Shown here: positions 34,497 through 42,787 of the stretch, piece after piece
How positions within the stretch are numbered: the stretch's first letter is position 1
Layout of the letters: every line of letters starts with the position of its first letter
Assembly: GCA_036275915.1 (NCBI GenBank)
Contig: DASUCV010000011.1
Location: forward strand, 124,001-188,000
Direction: 5' to 3'
Length of the DNA stretch: 64,000 nt
DNA from: Candidatus Polarisedimenticolaceae bacterium
Lineage (GTDB): Bacteria > Acidobacteriota > Polarisedimenticolia > Polarisedimenticolales > DASRJG01
Made by a program: the position numbers and the translations under genes
The notes under the pieces: generated by a model
Told to the model about the DNA's origin: nothing
Database searches by the model: none
Seen by the model: only the letters and a program-made list of their open reading frames with translations

Positions 34497-35089
34497 GCGG
34501 GTGCCCGGGGGAGCTTGACGGGACGCGGGATCTTCCACGCTTCGTAGATCGCGATCGCGAGGAAGACGAGGTCCATGACGCCGAAGCCGGCCGAGATCAC
34601 GCGGAGGAACATATCAGGCGACGTCGGCGGGAAGGGGACGTGACCTGGTGTGCCCTTCTCGGCGAGCATTTTGTTGATGAGCGTCATGTTCACGAGGTAG
34701 GTCGCGAAGAAGAAGCTCAACACCGCGACGGCCACCGACAGTCCTTGGAGCCCGGCGGAACGCTTGCCCCCCGAGAATCGGACGACACCCTGGCCGGTGA
34801 GGAAGCCGATCGCCACCGCGATGAGTCCCAGGGCGACGTGCGTGATCACGGTGAACCCCCACCACGCCAGCGCACCTGCGGCGCCGCCCAGCACGGCGCC
34901 GGCCGCCGCCTTGGCCCAGGGGATGTCCGTCGACATCGAGCCGACGGCGTGCTCGAGCTCGGCGCGCAGCGACGCATAGCACGAACCGCAGAACACCTTG
35001 TCGCCGCTGGCGACACGATCGCCCGTCGAGAGAGTCTTGCCGCACTGTGCGCAGGTCTCGGCGACGACGCTCGAACCGATTTCGGTCAT
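34493..35089 (-). CDS. Zinc-ribbon membrane protein of unknown function
   Basis: This 198-residue protein starts at ATG 35089 behind AGGGGGAG. The N-terminus carries a treble-clef-like zinc site (CAQCGKTLSTGDRV, then CGSCYASL; about 13-42). About four TM helices follow (AAAGAVLGGAAGALAWWGF, VALGLIAVAIGFLTGQG, GLSVAVAVLSFFFATYLVNM, VISAGFGVMDLVFLAIAIY). It overlaps the M50 protease gene, so it may be a regulator or partner of intramembrane proteolysis. No named family recognised. Confidence 0.75.
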   Translation of the reverse strand: MTEIGSSVVAETCAQCGKTLSTGDRVASGDKVFCGSCYASLRAELEHAVGSMSTDIPWAKAAAGAVLGGAAGALAWWGFTVITHVALGLIAVAIGFLTGQGVVRFSGGKRSAGLQGLSVAVAVLSFFFATYLVNMTLINKMLAEKGTPGHVPFPPTSPDMFLRVISAGFGVMDLVFLAIAIYEAWKIPRPVKLPRAPA

Positions 35090-35195
35090 GGGCTCCCCCT
35101 GGAGACGAAGATAGGCGCGAGCATACACAAGACAATCCCGATCTTGGAGGGGCGGCGCCATCGTCGTACGATGCGTGCAGAAACAGGGGGATGTC

Positions 35196-36134
35196 ATGTG
35201 CACGTGGTGCTTGCGGAAGGTTGCGATTCTTTTCTGCCTCCTTGCCGTGACCGGCGTCCTCGCCGAGGAGCCGAAAGGCGTCCAGATGACGGCCGAGGAG
35301 TTCGAGGCCAAGCTCGGCTATCAGACCGGGACGGTTCAGCTCCCAGGCGGCATCGCGACCATTCGGCTGCCGGAGTCGTTCAGGTTCATCGGCGCCGAGG
35401 GCAGCCGCCGGTTGCTCACCGAGGGATGGGGCAATCCGCCGGTAGCGACCGAAGGCGTGCTGGGCATGTTGATCCCCACCGCCACGAGTCCGCTTTCGAA
35501 AGAAGGCTGGGGCGTCGTCATCACCTTCGACGAGGACGGTTTCGTCAATGACGACGACGCCGCGAAGATCGATTACGACAAGATGCTGTCGGAGATGCAG
35601 AAGGGGATGGCCGAAGCGAATGCCGAGCGGAAGAAGCAAGGCTACGAGGCGGTCACGCTCATCGGGTGGGCCGAGCGGCCGTCCTACGATGCAGCGGCGC
35701 ACAAAATTTACTGGGCCAAGGAGCTGGCGTTCGAGGGCAAGGGGAAGCACACGCTCAACTACAACATTCGCATCCTCGGCCGGCGCGGGGTTCTCGTCCT
35801 GAACGCGGTCTCGGGCATCGACCAGCTCCCCGCGATCCGTCAGGAGACGCAGTCGCTCCTGTCCGCGGTAGAGTTCAACGAGGGCCACCGCTACGCGGAT
35901 TACCTTCCCGGGAAAGACAAGGTCGCGAAGTACGGCATCGCGGGCCTCATCGTCGGCGGTGTGGCGACCGTCGCCGCGAAGGCCGGCCTGTTCAAGATGC
36001 TGTGGGTCGGGCTGCTGGCGGCCAAGAAGTTCATCTTCGTCGGCATCGTCGCGCTGTTCGCCTGGCTGAAGAAGCTGTTCACGAAGTCCAACGAGGACAC
36101 GACGCCCGATCCGTCGGCACCGAGCGGAAGCTGA
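35196..36134 (+). CDS. DUF2167-family membrane-anchored protein
   Basis: This 312-residue exported protein has a signal peptide (VAILFCLLAVTGVLAEE) and a soluble domain (about 30-235): YQTGTVQLPGGIATIRLPE, LLTEGWGNPP, SKEGWGVVITFDEDGFVNDDD and LAFEGKGKHTLNYNIRILGRRGV. A C-terminal pair of TM segments (GIAGLIVGGVATVAAKAGLF, FIFVGIVALFAWLKKLF) ends in a short cytoplasmic tail. The LPGGxAxxxLP, GWGV and DxDGFVxDDDA blocks are typical of DUF2167. Function unknown. ATG 35191 is out of frame; ATG 35196 is used. Confidence 0.85.
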   Translation: MCTWCLRKVAILFCLLAVTGVLAEEPKGVQMTAEEFEAKLGYQTGTVQLPGGIATIRLPESFRFIGAEGSRRLLTEGWGNPPVATEGVLGMLIPTATSPLSKEGWGVVITFDEDGFVNDDDAAKIDYDKMLSEMQKGMAEANAERKKQGYEAVTLIGWAERPSYDAAAHKIYWAKELAFEGKGKHTLNYNIRILGRRGVLVLNAVSGIDQLPAIRQETQSLLSAVEFNEGHRYADYLPGKDKVAKYGIAGLIVGGVATVAAKAGLFKMLWVGLLAAKKFIFVGIVALFAWLKKLFTKSNEDTTPDPSAPSGS

Positions 36135-36141
36135 GGTCGAG

Positions 36142-36486
36142 ATGAGGGTCCATTACCTGGAGATCGTGACTCCCGATGTGGATGCCGTGTGTGCCGCCTA
36201 CACTGCGGCGCTCGGGGCGCCTTTCGGTCAGCCCGACGCCGGGCTCGGGAACGCGAGGACGGTGTCGTTGCCGGGAGGCGGTCTGCTCGGCGTGCGCGCG
36301 CCTCTGCACCCGACGGAGCAACCGGTCGTGCGGCCCTATTGGCTCGTGACGGACATCGAAGGCGCGCTCGCGGCGGCGGTCGAAGCCGGCGCGCAGGTCG
36401 CGCACCCGCCGCTCGAGATCCCGGGCCACGGTACGTTCGCCATTTACATCCAGGGCGGCGTGCATCACGGCCTGTGGAAGCTCTGA
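36142..36486 (+). CDS. VOC-family protein (glyoxalase/bleomycin-resistance fold)
   Basis: This 114-residue cytoplasmic VOC protein starts with the VHYLEIVTPDVDAVCAAYTA block. Then come ALGAPFGQPDAGLG, PYWLVTDIEGALAAAVEAGA and HGTFAIYIQGGVHHGLW. It lies 7 bp after the DUF2167 gene and is probably co-transcribed. It is not obviously a paralogue of the exported VOC protein at 29010-29459. The substrate is unknown. Confidence 0.85.
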   Translation: MRVHYLEIVTPDVDAVCAAYTAALGAPFGQPDAGLGNARTVSLPGGGLLGVRAPLHPTEQPVVRPYWLVTDIEGALAAAVEAGAQVAHPPLEIPGHGTFAIYIQGGVHHGLWKL

Positions 36487-36489
36487 GGC

Positions 36490-37152
36490 TTACTTCAGCC
36501 CGACGTAGACCAGCAGGCGATGCCAGAATTGCCGCACCCGCTCGGAGGACCAGATCAAGTAGTGAAGGCCGATGACGACGGCCACCCAGATCACGAGGTG
36601 GATCGGGTTCATCAGGTACGAGATCATCGCGCCTGGGCTGGTCATGACCGCCAGGATGTAGCGCGTCGAGGTCGTCGGCGCGGTGGCTCCCGTCGAGAGC
36701 TGAATGATCGGAATGGCCCATAGGGCGAGGAGCGCCATCCGCACGACGTGGCGCATCCGCCGGAACGCCGGCTGCTCCGCAAGCCGCAGCTCGAAGCGGT
36801 AGACGAAGAACGCGACCACGGCACCGGCGCCGAAGCCGAGCACGACCGCCGATTCCCGGAAGTCCGGCGGAAACACGTGAGCGAGCACGGAGAACAGCAC
36901 GAAGCCGGTCGTGAGCGCCGCCAGCCCCGTCAACGGGTAGAGGCAGAGCATCGGGATCCAGAGCAACGCGACCATCACCAGACCGACGACGATCTTCGCG
37001 AAGAGCCCGCCTCCACCGCCACCCCCGGTGACGAAGGTGCCTTGGTCGCCGCCGCCGCCGATGTTCATCGGCGTGTCGGCGGCAGTGGGGTTCGGCGTGG
37101 TGGTGTTCGCAGGGACTCTAGGGCCGTGCGGTCCCCAAGGTGTCTCGCTCAT
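36490..37152 (-). CDS. Multi-pass membrane protein with Gly-rich N-terminus
   Basis: This 220-residue protein starts at ATG 37152 (MSETPWGPHGPRV). A disordered Pro/Thr/Gly-rich N-terminus (to about 50, with two Gly runs) precedes about five TM segments: AKIVVGLVMVALLWIPML, LAALTTGFVLFSVLAHVF, SAVVLGFGAGAVVAFFVYRF, VVRMALLALWAIPIIQL and HLVIWVAVVIGLHYLIW. No family recognised. It converges with the VOC gene (stops 3 bp apart) and diverges from the small membrane gene at 37233. Confidence 0.65.
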   Translation of the reverse strand: MSETPWGPHGPRVPANTTTPNPTAADTPMNIGGGGDQGTFVTGGGGGGGLFAKIVVGLVMVALLWIPMLCLYPLTGLAALTTGFVLFSVLAHVFPPDFRESAVVLGFGAGAVVAFFVYRFELRLAEQPAFRRMRHVVRMALLALWAIPIIQLSTGATAPTTSTRYILAVMTSPGAMISYLMNPIHLVIWVAVVIGLHYLIWSSERVRQFWHRLLVYVGLK

Positions 37153-37232
37153 CGCGGCGGATTCATACGCGGAATGTGCGTGGCGCGCAACTTCCTCTTG
37201 TCGCCGCACCCGCTCTCTGCGAAGGTTTGCCC

Positions 37233-37526
37233 GTGAAGCCGCGCGACGTCGTGCCCATCGTCTTCGCGATTGCGGCGATCGCCGCGTTCATCGTCTTTCT
37301 CTATTCCGCCCATGCGCCGGGCGTCGGCGATCTCGCACAAGCCCAGGCCAACTCCATGCGCGCCGGGATCGCGATCGCGTCGGCGGTCTCGCTCTGGCTC
37401 GGCTGCATCACGGCGGCGTTCACCGCGTCGAAGCCGGTGCGCAAGCGTCTCCTCATCTGGTCGGGTCTCGTCGCCCCGCTCGTCGGCGCTGCGACGTACG
37501 TCGTTCTGCTGATGCTGTCAGCGTGA
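37233..37526 (+). CDS. Small three-TM membrane protein
   Basis: This 97-residue protein starts at GTG 37233 behind GAAGG. It has three predicted TM helices: VVPIVFAIAAIAAFIVFLYS, GIAIASAVSLWLGCITAAF and LIWSGLVAPLVGAATYVVLL. They are joined by short charged loops (SKPVRKR on the cytoplasmic side). No family recognised. Its 3' end overlaps the convergent HAD hydrolase gene by 9 bp. Confidence 0.6.
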   Translation: MKPRDVVPIVFAIAAIAAFIVFLYSAHAPGVGDLAQAQANSMRAGIAIASAVSLWLGCITAAFTASKPVRKRLLIWSGLVAPLVGAATYVVLLMLSA

Positions 37527-38228
37527 CCCGACAATAGTCGGCAGCGTCGAGAGATCGCTCAGTGCCCGGTGGCTGCTCGGCAGCTTTCCTATTCGATCCA
37601 CGAGCACGCTCGCGATTCCCGCGGCCGTAGCGCCCGCTTCGTCGAGCTCGGGGACGTCGCCGACGTGGAGCGTGCGCTCGGGCGTTCCTCCGAGGCGTTC
37701 GACCGCGCGGAGGAAAAGCCGTGGATCCGGCTTCTCGATGCCCTCCTCGCAGGAGACGACGATCGTGTCGAACCATCGTGTCAGGCCAAGGGAGTCCAAG
37801 AGGGGCCGCAGCCTCGAGTCCCAGTTAGAGACGACACCGAGCTTCACGTTCATCTCACTCAGTGCGCGCAGCGTGGGCACCGTGTCGTCGAAGACCAGCC
37901 AGGCAGCGGGATCGCGAAAGGCGTCGCGAAGCGGCGTGACGGCGCGCGCGGCGAGGGCCGGATCACCGAGCGTCCCCTCGACGAAGCGGCGCCAGTATTC
38001 CTCCTCGCCACCGGGATAGAGCCCGTACCGGTCTACCCCGGGCGTGAGCGCGGCGTTGATCCGGCCCCAGTGCGCACGGAGCGCCTTCTCGATCTCCTCC
38101 GCGGAGCGATGGATCCCGAGGGAGCCGAGGACGCGCGCGTAGACGGCGCCGAACGACGCGCGCGGGCCGATCAGCGTATCGCCGACGTCGAAGAGGACGA
38201 ACCCGTAGCGGAGAGGAGGCGCGCTCAC
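37518..38228 (-). CDS. HAD-superfamily hydrolase (HDHD3/REG-2-like)
   Basis: This 236-residue phosphatase-type protein starts at GTG 38228; an in-frame ATG at 38258 would overlap the divergent phzF-like start as CATG. Motif I is FVLFDVGDTLIG, with the nucleophile Asp and the spaced second Asp of the HDHD3-like group. The cap domain is at about 30-100. Motif II is LGVVSNWDSRL, motif III is around EEGIEKPDPRLFL and motif IV is HVGDVPELD. A small phosphorylated substrate is likely but not identifiable. Confidence 0.85.
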   Translation of the reverse strand: MSAPPLRYGFVLFDVGDTLIGPRASFGAVYARVLGSLGIHRSAEEIEKALRAHWGRINAALTPGVDRYGLYPGGEEEYWRRFVEGTLGDPALAARAVTPLRDAFRDPAAWLVFDDTVPTLRALSEMNVKLGVVSNWDSRLRPLLDSLGLTRWFDTIVVSCEEGIEKPDPRLFLRAVERLGGTPERTLHVGDVPELDEAGATAAGIASVLVDRIGKLPSSHRALSDLSTLPTIVGSR

Positions 38229-38256
38229 GCCGTCATCGTGCGCTATCCTCGTCGTC

Positions 38257-39048
38257 ATGTCGTGGAAGATATTTCAGGTCGACGCGTTCGCCGATCGTCC
38301 GTTCGCCGGCAATCCCGCCGGGGTGTGCCTGCTCGAGCGTGAAGCGCCGGAGAAGTGGATGCAGGCGGTGGCGGCCGAGATGAACGTCGCCGAGACGGCG
38401 TTCCTCGTGCGGCGTGCCGACGGGGCCTACGACTTGCGGTGGTTCACGCCCACGGTCGAGGTCGATCTCTGCGGCCACGCGACCCTGGGCTCGGCGCACG
38501 TCCTCTGGGAGATCGGCGCGCTGTCGTCATCGGAGCGCGCGGTCTTCCATACGAAGAGCGGCATGCTTTCGGCGTGGCGCGAGGACGGGATGATCCGCAT
38601 GGACTTCCCCGCCGAGCACGCCTCCGAAGCGCCGGCGCCTCCCGGCCTGCTCTCGGGCTTGGGCGTGAAGCCGGTTTTTGCCGGCAAGAATCGGTTCGAT
38701 TGGCTCATCGAGGTCGAGAGCGAGGCGGCGGTACGCGCCGTGGTGCCGGCGCTGCCGGCGATCGCGGCCGTGGGAGGGCGCGGCGTCATCGTCACCGCCA
38801 GGGCTTCGTCGAGCGGAGTCGATTTCGTCTCGCGATTCTTCGCGCCGGCGGCCGGGGTCGACGAAGATCCGGTCACCGGGTCGGCACACTGCGCGCTCGC
38901 GCCGTACTGGGCGGCGAAGCTCGGGAAGCTGGCGCTCGCCGGCTACCAGGCGAGCCGGCGCGGCGGCACCGTGCACTGCCGGGCCCTGGGCGACCGGGTC
39001 GTGCTGGGCGGTACCGCCGTCACCGTGCTGCGCGCCGAGCTGCTCTAG
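38257..39048 (+). CDS. PhzF-family isomerase-like protein
   Basis: This 263-residue PhzF-fold protein (diaminopimelate-epimerase-like fold) opens with FQVDAFADRPFAGNPAGVC. The conserved catalytic Glu is in NVAETAFLVRR. The two glycine loops are LCGHATLGSAHVLWE and EDPVTGSAHCALAPYW. Family members isomerise small molecules, as in phenazine synthesis, but most are uncharacterised. No phenazine genes are nearby, so that role should not be assumed. Confidence 0.9.
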   Translation: MSWKIFQVDAFADRPFAGNPAGVCLLEREAPEKWMQAVAAEMNVAETAFLVRRADGAYDLRWFTPTVEVDLCGHATLGSAHVLWEIGALSSSERAVFHTKSGMLSAWREDGMIRMDFPAEHASEAPAPPGLLSGLGVKPVFAGKNRFDWLIEVESEAAVRAVVPALPAIAAVGGRGVIVTARASSSGVDFVSRFFAPAAGVDEDPVTGSAHCALAPYWAAKLGKLALAGYQASRRGGTVHCRALGDRVVLGGTAVTVLRAELL

Positions 39049-39052
39049 GCTC

Positions 39053-40486
39053 CTACGCTCCCGGCTTCTTCGGGATCGTGATGTCGAGCTTCGTGACGTT
39101 GCCGAGCGTGTCGAGCGGCTTCGGGAAGTCCGCCGCGCGGCCCACGATCAGGAGCGACAGGTCGTCGACGTGGACGTACGCCTTCGCGACGCGGAGGACG
39201 TCGTCCTTCGATACCTTCTCGATGTTGGAGCGGTACATCTCGAGGTAGTTCGCCGGGAGTCCGTGGTACGCGTAGTTCATCTGCTGCGCGAGGATCCCCG
39301 ACCGCGAGTCGTAGTTGAAGATGAAGGAGTTCAGGATCGCCTCCTTCGCCTGCGTCATCTCGAGATCGGTGGGAGGCGCCACCGTCAAAGCGCGCACCTC
39401 GTCCTTGAGCGCCGCGATCGCGTCGTAGACCGACGCCGACTTGGTCTGCATCCCGAGGCGCATGAGGCCCGGGCGATCGAACGCCGCGCCGAGGCCCCCG
39501 CTCACGCCGTAGGCGAGCCCCTTCTTCGTGCGGATGTTGTTCATGAGGCGGCCCGAGAAGCCGCCGCTCAGGATCTCGTTCATGACCTGCGCGGCGAAGT
39601 AGTCGGGGTTCGTCTGCTCGATCCCGAGGTGCGCCATCGCGATGTTGGCCTGCGTGACGTCCGGCTTCTCGATGAAGTAGACGCCCGGCTTGTTCTTCGC
39701 CTGGTAGGCGATCTTGCCGAGCGCCGGCGACGTGCCCTTCGGCCAGCCGCCGAAGGCCGCCTCGATCGACTTCTTCATCGTCTTCGAATCGAAGTCGCCG
39801 GAGACCCCGATCATGATGTTGTTCGGGACGTAGTACGCCTTGTGCCAGGCGACGAGATCGTCGCGCGTGATCGCGGCGATCGTCCCGTACTCCTCGAGGC
39901 TGACGAGCGGCGAGGCGGCCCCGTAGACGAGCCGCCCGATCTCGCGATTCGTGATGCCGCCGACGTTGTCGTTGCGTCGCGCGATCGCGGAGTTCGCCCC
40001 CACCTTCGCGAGATCGAGCTTGTCCTGCGCGAACGCCGGGTTCCGGAGGACGTCGACGAAGACCTTGAAGACGTCGTCGAAGTCCTGCTTGAGGACGTTC
40101 ATCGTCGCGAACGACTGGTCGCCGCCCGCGCCGGTCTCGACGAACGCGGCGCGCGCCTCGAGATAGTCGTCCATCTGATCGCCGGTCATCGTCTTGGTGC
40201 CGCCGCTTCGCTGCACGACGCCCATCAACCGAGCGAGCCCGACCTTGTTCTGCGGCTCCCAGTACGATCCGGTCCGGATGATCGCCCGCACCGCGACGAT
40301 GGGAAGCTCGTGGTCTTCCATGAGAAAGACGCGCATCCCGTTCTTGAGCGTGTAGGTCTCCGGCTGCGGGACCTTGAACTGGGGGAGGGGCGTGGACTTG
40401 ATCTCGGTGTAGCGCTTCACCTGCGCCGCCGCCGGCAGCGCCGCGAGAAGGCCGGCCAGGAGGCCCGTCGTGATGATCCTCTTCAT
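39053..40486 (-). CDS. M16 peptidase-family protein, non-catalytic partner
   Basis: This 477-residue exported M16 protein (signal peptide MKRIITTGLLAGLLAALPAAA) lacks the zinc motif HxxEH; the aligned region reads VGLARLMGVVQRSGGT. It keeps the substrate-binding Arg/Tyr-type block near RTKKGLAYGVSGGLG. This is typical of the non-catalytic subunit of bacterial M16B heterodimers. It follows the active subunit gene by 14 bp, and its Shine-Dalgarno (AGGGGG) overlaps that gene's stop. The pair probably forms one clam-shell peptidase in the periplasm. Confidence 0.9.
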   Translation of the reverse strand: MKRIITTGLLAGLLAALPAAAQVKRYTEIKSTPLPQFKVPQPETYTLKNGMRVFLMEDHELPIVAVRAIIRTGSYWEPQNKVGLARLMGVVQRSGGTKTMTGDQMDDYLEARAAFVETGAGGDQSFATMNVLKQDFDDVFKVFVDVLRNPAFAQDKLDLAKVGANSAIARRNDNVGGITNREIGRLVYGAASPLVSLEEYGTIAAITRDDLVAWHKAYYVPNNIMIGVSGDFDSKTMKKSIEAAFGGWPKGTSPALGKIAYQAKNKPGVYFIEKPDVTQANIAMAHLGIEQTNPDYFAAQVMNEILSGGFSGRLMNNIRTKKGLAYGVSGGLGAAFDRPGLMRLGMQTKSASVYDAIAALKDEVRALTVAPPTDLEMTQAKEAILNSFIFNYDSRSGILAQQMNYAYHGLPANYLEMYRSNIEKVSKDDVLRVAKAYVHVDDLSLLIVGRAADFPKPLDTLGNVTKLDITIPKKPGA

Positions 40487-40500
40487 GTCTCTCGCCCCCT

Positions 40501-42012
40501 TCACTTCGCGGCCATCGCGGCGTCCGCGCTCTCGATCATCCCGACCGTCCGGTTCGTCGGCACGAAGGTCGCCTTCGCGACCCGCATGACGTCTTCCTTT
40601 GTCACCTTGTCCAGCTTGTCCACGCTCTTGAACATCTCGTGCCAGTCGCCGTAGCGCGCCTGGCAGAAGGCGAGCTGCTGGGCGATGCCCTCGTTGTCGT
40701 CGAGGCTGCGGATCAAGGCGGCGCGCGTGCGAGTCTTGACCGACTTCAGCTCGTCGTCCGAGATCGGCTCGTTCTGGAGGCGCGTGAGCTGCTCGCGGAT
40801 CGCCGCCTGGACCTCTTGGTTCGTGTGGCCGGGCGTCGGCACCGCGCGCATGACGATGAGGGTCGGGTACTTCGTCCCCGGCAGGCCGTTGAACGCGGCC
40901 GCTCCCGCGGCGATCTTCTTGTCGCGCACGAGGCTGCGGTAGAGCCGCGACGTGCGGCCCGACGAGAGCACGCCCGCGATGACGTCGTAGACCGGATCGT
41001 CGGCGTGCGTGTCTTCCGGCCGGTGGTAGGCCTCCATGTAGACCGGCTGCGATGGATCCACGAGCGTGACCGACTTCTCCGCCGTCTGCTTCGGCTCGAC
41101 GGTGCGGAGCGTGTCGGGCTTCGGCCCGGCCGGGATTCGCCCGAAGTACGTGTCGACGAGAGGGATGACCTCCTCCGCTTTCACGTCGCCGACGATCGCG
41201 ATCGTGAGATCGGCCGGGACGTAGTACTTCTTGAAGAAGGCGACGGCGTCCTCGCGCGAGAACGACTGGAGATCGCTCATGTAGCCGACGACCGGCTGCT
41301 TGTAGGGGTGGGCGAGGTACGCGGTCGCGTCGAACTGCTCGATGAGGCGGCCGCCCGGCGTGCTCTCCGTGCGAAGGCGCCGCTCCTCCATGACGACGTC
41401 GCGCTCCTTGTAGAACTCGCGGAACACCGGGTCGTAGAAGCGCGACGACTCGAGGTACGCCCACAGCTCGACCTTGTTCGCCGGAAGCGAGTAGAAGTAG
41501 ACCGTCTGGTCGGAGTTCGTCGACGCGTTCATCCCGACGCCGCCCGCGCGGTCGACGATCGTCGAGAACTCGTTCTTCTCGATGTAGTTGTCCGCCGCGT
41601 CTTGCGCATCCTTGAACGCCTTCTTGAGCGAGTCGAGCTTCGCGGCATCCGGGCTCGCGCTCCGGCGCTCGGCGTCGTACGCGTGATACGCCGCGTCGAC
41701 CTTGTCGAGCGCGACTTTCTCCCCGGCGAAGTCCTTCGTGCCGATCACGCTCGTCCCTTTGAACGCCATGTGCTCGAACATGTGCGCAAGGCCCGTGATC
41801 CCCGGGACCTCCTGCGCCGCGCCGACGTCGGCGAAGGTGAAGAACGAGAAGACCGGCGCGACCGGCCGCCGGTAGATGAGGACCGTCAGGCCGTTCGGCA
41901 GCTTGTGGACGGTGAGGTTCTGCTCGAAGGCCTTCACGTCCTGCGCGCGGATCCCGCGCGCGGCCAGGACGGCCACGGCCGTCATCACGATGAGCGCTCG
42001 CAGTCGATGCAT
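40501..42012 (-). CDS. M16 zinc peptidase, catalytic subunit
   Basis: This 503-residue exported peptidase (signal peptide MHRLRALIVMTAVAVLAA) has the inverted zinc motif HMFEH in LAHMFEHMAFKGT near residue 78, and a downstream Glu ligand candidate in the VMEERRLRTES region. The C-terminal M16 domain follows. The start has GAGGAG upstream. It pairs with the non-catalytic subunit downstream. Probable job: degradation of peptides in the periplasm. Confidence 0.92.
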   Translation of the reverse strand: MHRLRALIVMTAVAVLAARGIRAQDVKAFEQNLTVHKLPNGLTVLIYRRPVAPVFSFFTFADVGAAQEVPGITGLAHMFEHMAFKGTSVIGTKDFAGEKVALDKVDAAYHAYDAERRSASPDAAKLDSLKKAFKDAQDAADNYIEKNEFSTIVDRAGGVGMNASTNSDQTVYFYSLPANKVELWAYLESSRFYDPVFREFYKERDVVMEERRLRTESTPGGRLIEQFDATAYLAHPYKQPVVGYMSDLQSFSREDAVAFFKKYYVPADLTIAIVGDVKAEEVIPLVDTYFGRIPAGPKPDTLRTVEPKQTAEKSVTLVDPSQPVYMEAYHRPEDTHADDPVYDVIAGVLSSGRTSRLYRSLVRDKKIAAGAAAFNGLPGTKYPTLIVMRAVPTPGHTNQEVQAAIREQLTRLQNEPISDDELKSVKTRTRAALIRSLDDNEGIAQQLAFCQARYGDWHEMFKSVDKLDKVTKEDVMRVAKATFVPTNRTVGMIESADAAMAAK

Positions 42013-42102
42013 GCTGTCACTCCTCAAGGAAACGCCTCGGCGTTCGCCGCCTACGTTAACCCAACTGGCGCCCACGGGAGCGAGGTGCCGTACGATCGGT
42101 CC

Positions 42103-42759
42103 ATGCTCCTGCGGCCGCCGCCCCGATTTCCCGGTTTTCCGCGGGACGGATTCGACGTTTTCTCCCTGAGAAATCGAGACGAAAGGCGTCACGCGATCAT
42201 GGAAGCCTTTCACCCGGCCCTGCGCCTCCTCGCCGAGGACGTGCTGCCGCTCGTCGACACCGATCCCGCCGGGAGGTTCCACGCGCACCTGCCGCGCCTC
42301 GACTGGCCGAAGGGCTACGACCCGTTCTGCACGTGGCTCGCCCTCTCGCGCCTGCCGCACGGCTACCAGGCGGGGCCGCAGCTCAACGTCGGGGTCCACG
42401 CCGATTACATCGCCGCGCGTCTCGCGTGGGATACCGGCGCGGACGCCTTCGGCCGCTTCGAGTTCCGTTGCCGGCTCAGCGGCCTGGGGACGCTCCTCGC
42501 CGAGACCGCCGCCGCGTCCCAGCTCACCTTCCGCGTCTACGCCGCCGCACCGTGGCCCGCGGGGTCACACTGCGTCTTCGAGACCGGCACTGACTGGGAT
42601 CAGGCGTTCGTCGAGGTCGCGCGGCGCGGCGTCTGGTGGGAGCTCGGGAGGGTGTGGAAGCTCCCCGAGTCGATCGACGTGGTGACCACTCCGGCGCTCA
42701 GCGGACTGGTCGGAGATGTGTTCGAAGCGCTGGCGCCGGTGTATCGCAAGATCGACTGA
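42103..42759 (+). CDS. DUF1054 (YktB)-like protein
   Basis: This 218-residue cytoplasmic protein resembles YktB of Firmicutes: FPGFPRDGFDVFSLRNRDERR, AIMEAFHPALRLLAEDVL, RFHAHLPRLDWPKGYDPFCTW and LPHGYQAGPQLNVGVHADYI. The function of that family is not established. It sits alone between divergent M16 genes and a convergent ALDH-like gene. The match is by eye, so moderate confidence. A short GTTACTGTCCC motif, shared with the GGGGACA hairpin family, follows the stop. Confidence 0.65.
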   Translation: MLLRPPPRFPGFPRDGFDVFSLRNRDERRHAIMEAFHPALRLLAEDVLPLVDTDPAGRFHAHLPRLDWPKGYDPFCTWLALSRLPHGYQAGPQLNVGVHADYIAARLAWDTGADAFGRFEFRCRLSGLGTLLAETAAASQLTFRVYAAAPWPAGSHCVFETGTDWDQAFVEVARRGVWWELGRVWKLPESIDVVTTPALSGLVGDVFEALAPVYRKID

Positions 42760-42787
42760 GAAAAACCTGGTTACTGTCCCGGGCTTC

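Noticed and set aside
38256-38259. HAD gene starting at ATG 38258 so that divergent starts overlap as CATG
   Set aside because: GTG 38228 gives a normal-length HAD protein and leaves room for the phzF-like start; the ATG form adds ten unconserved residues.
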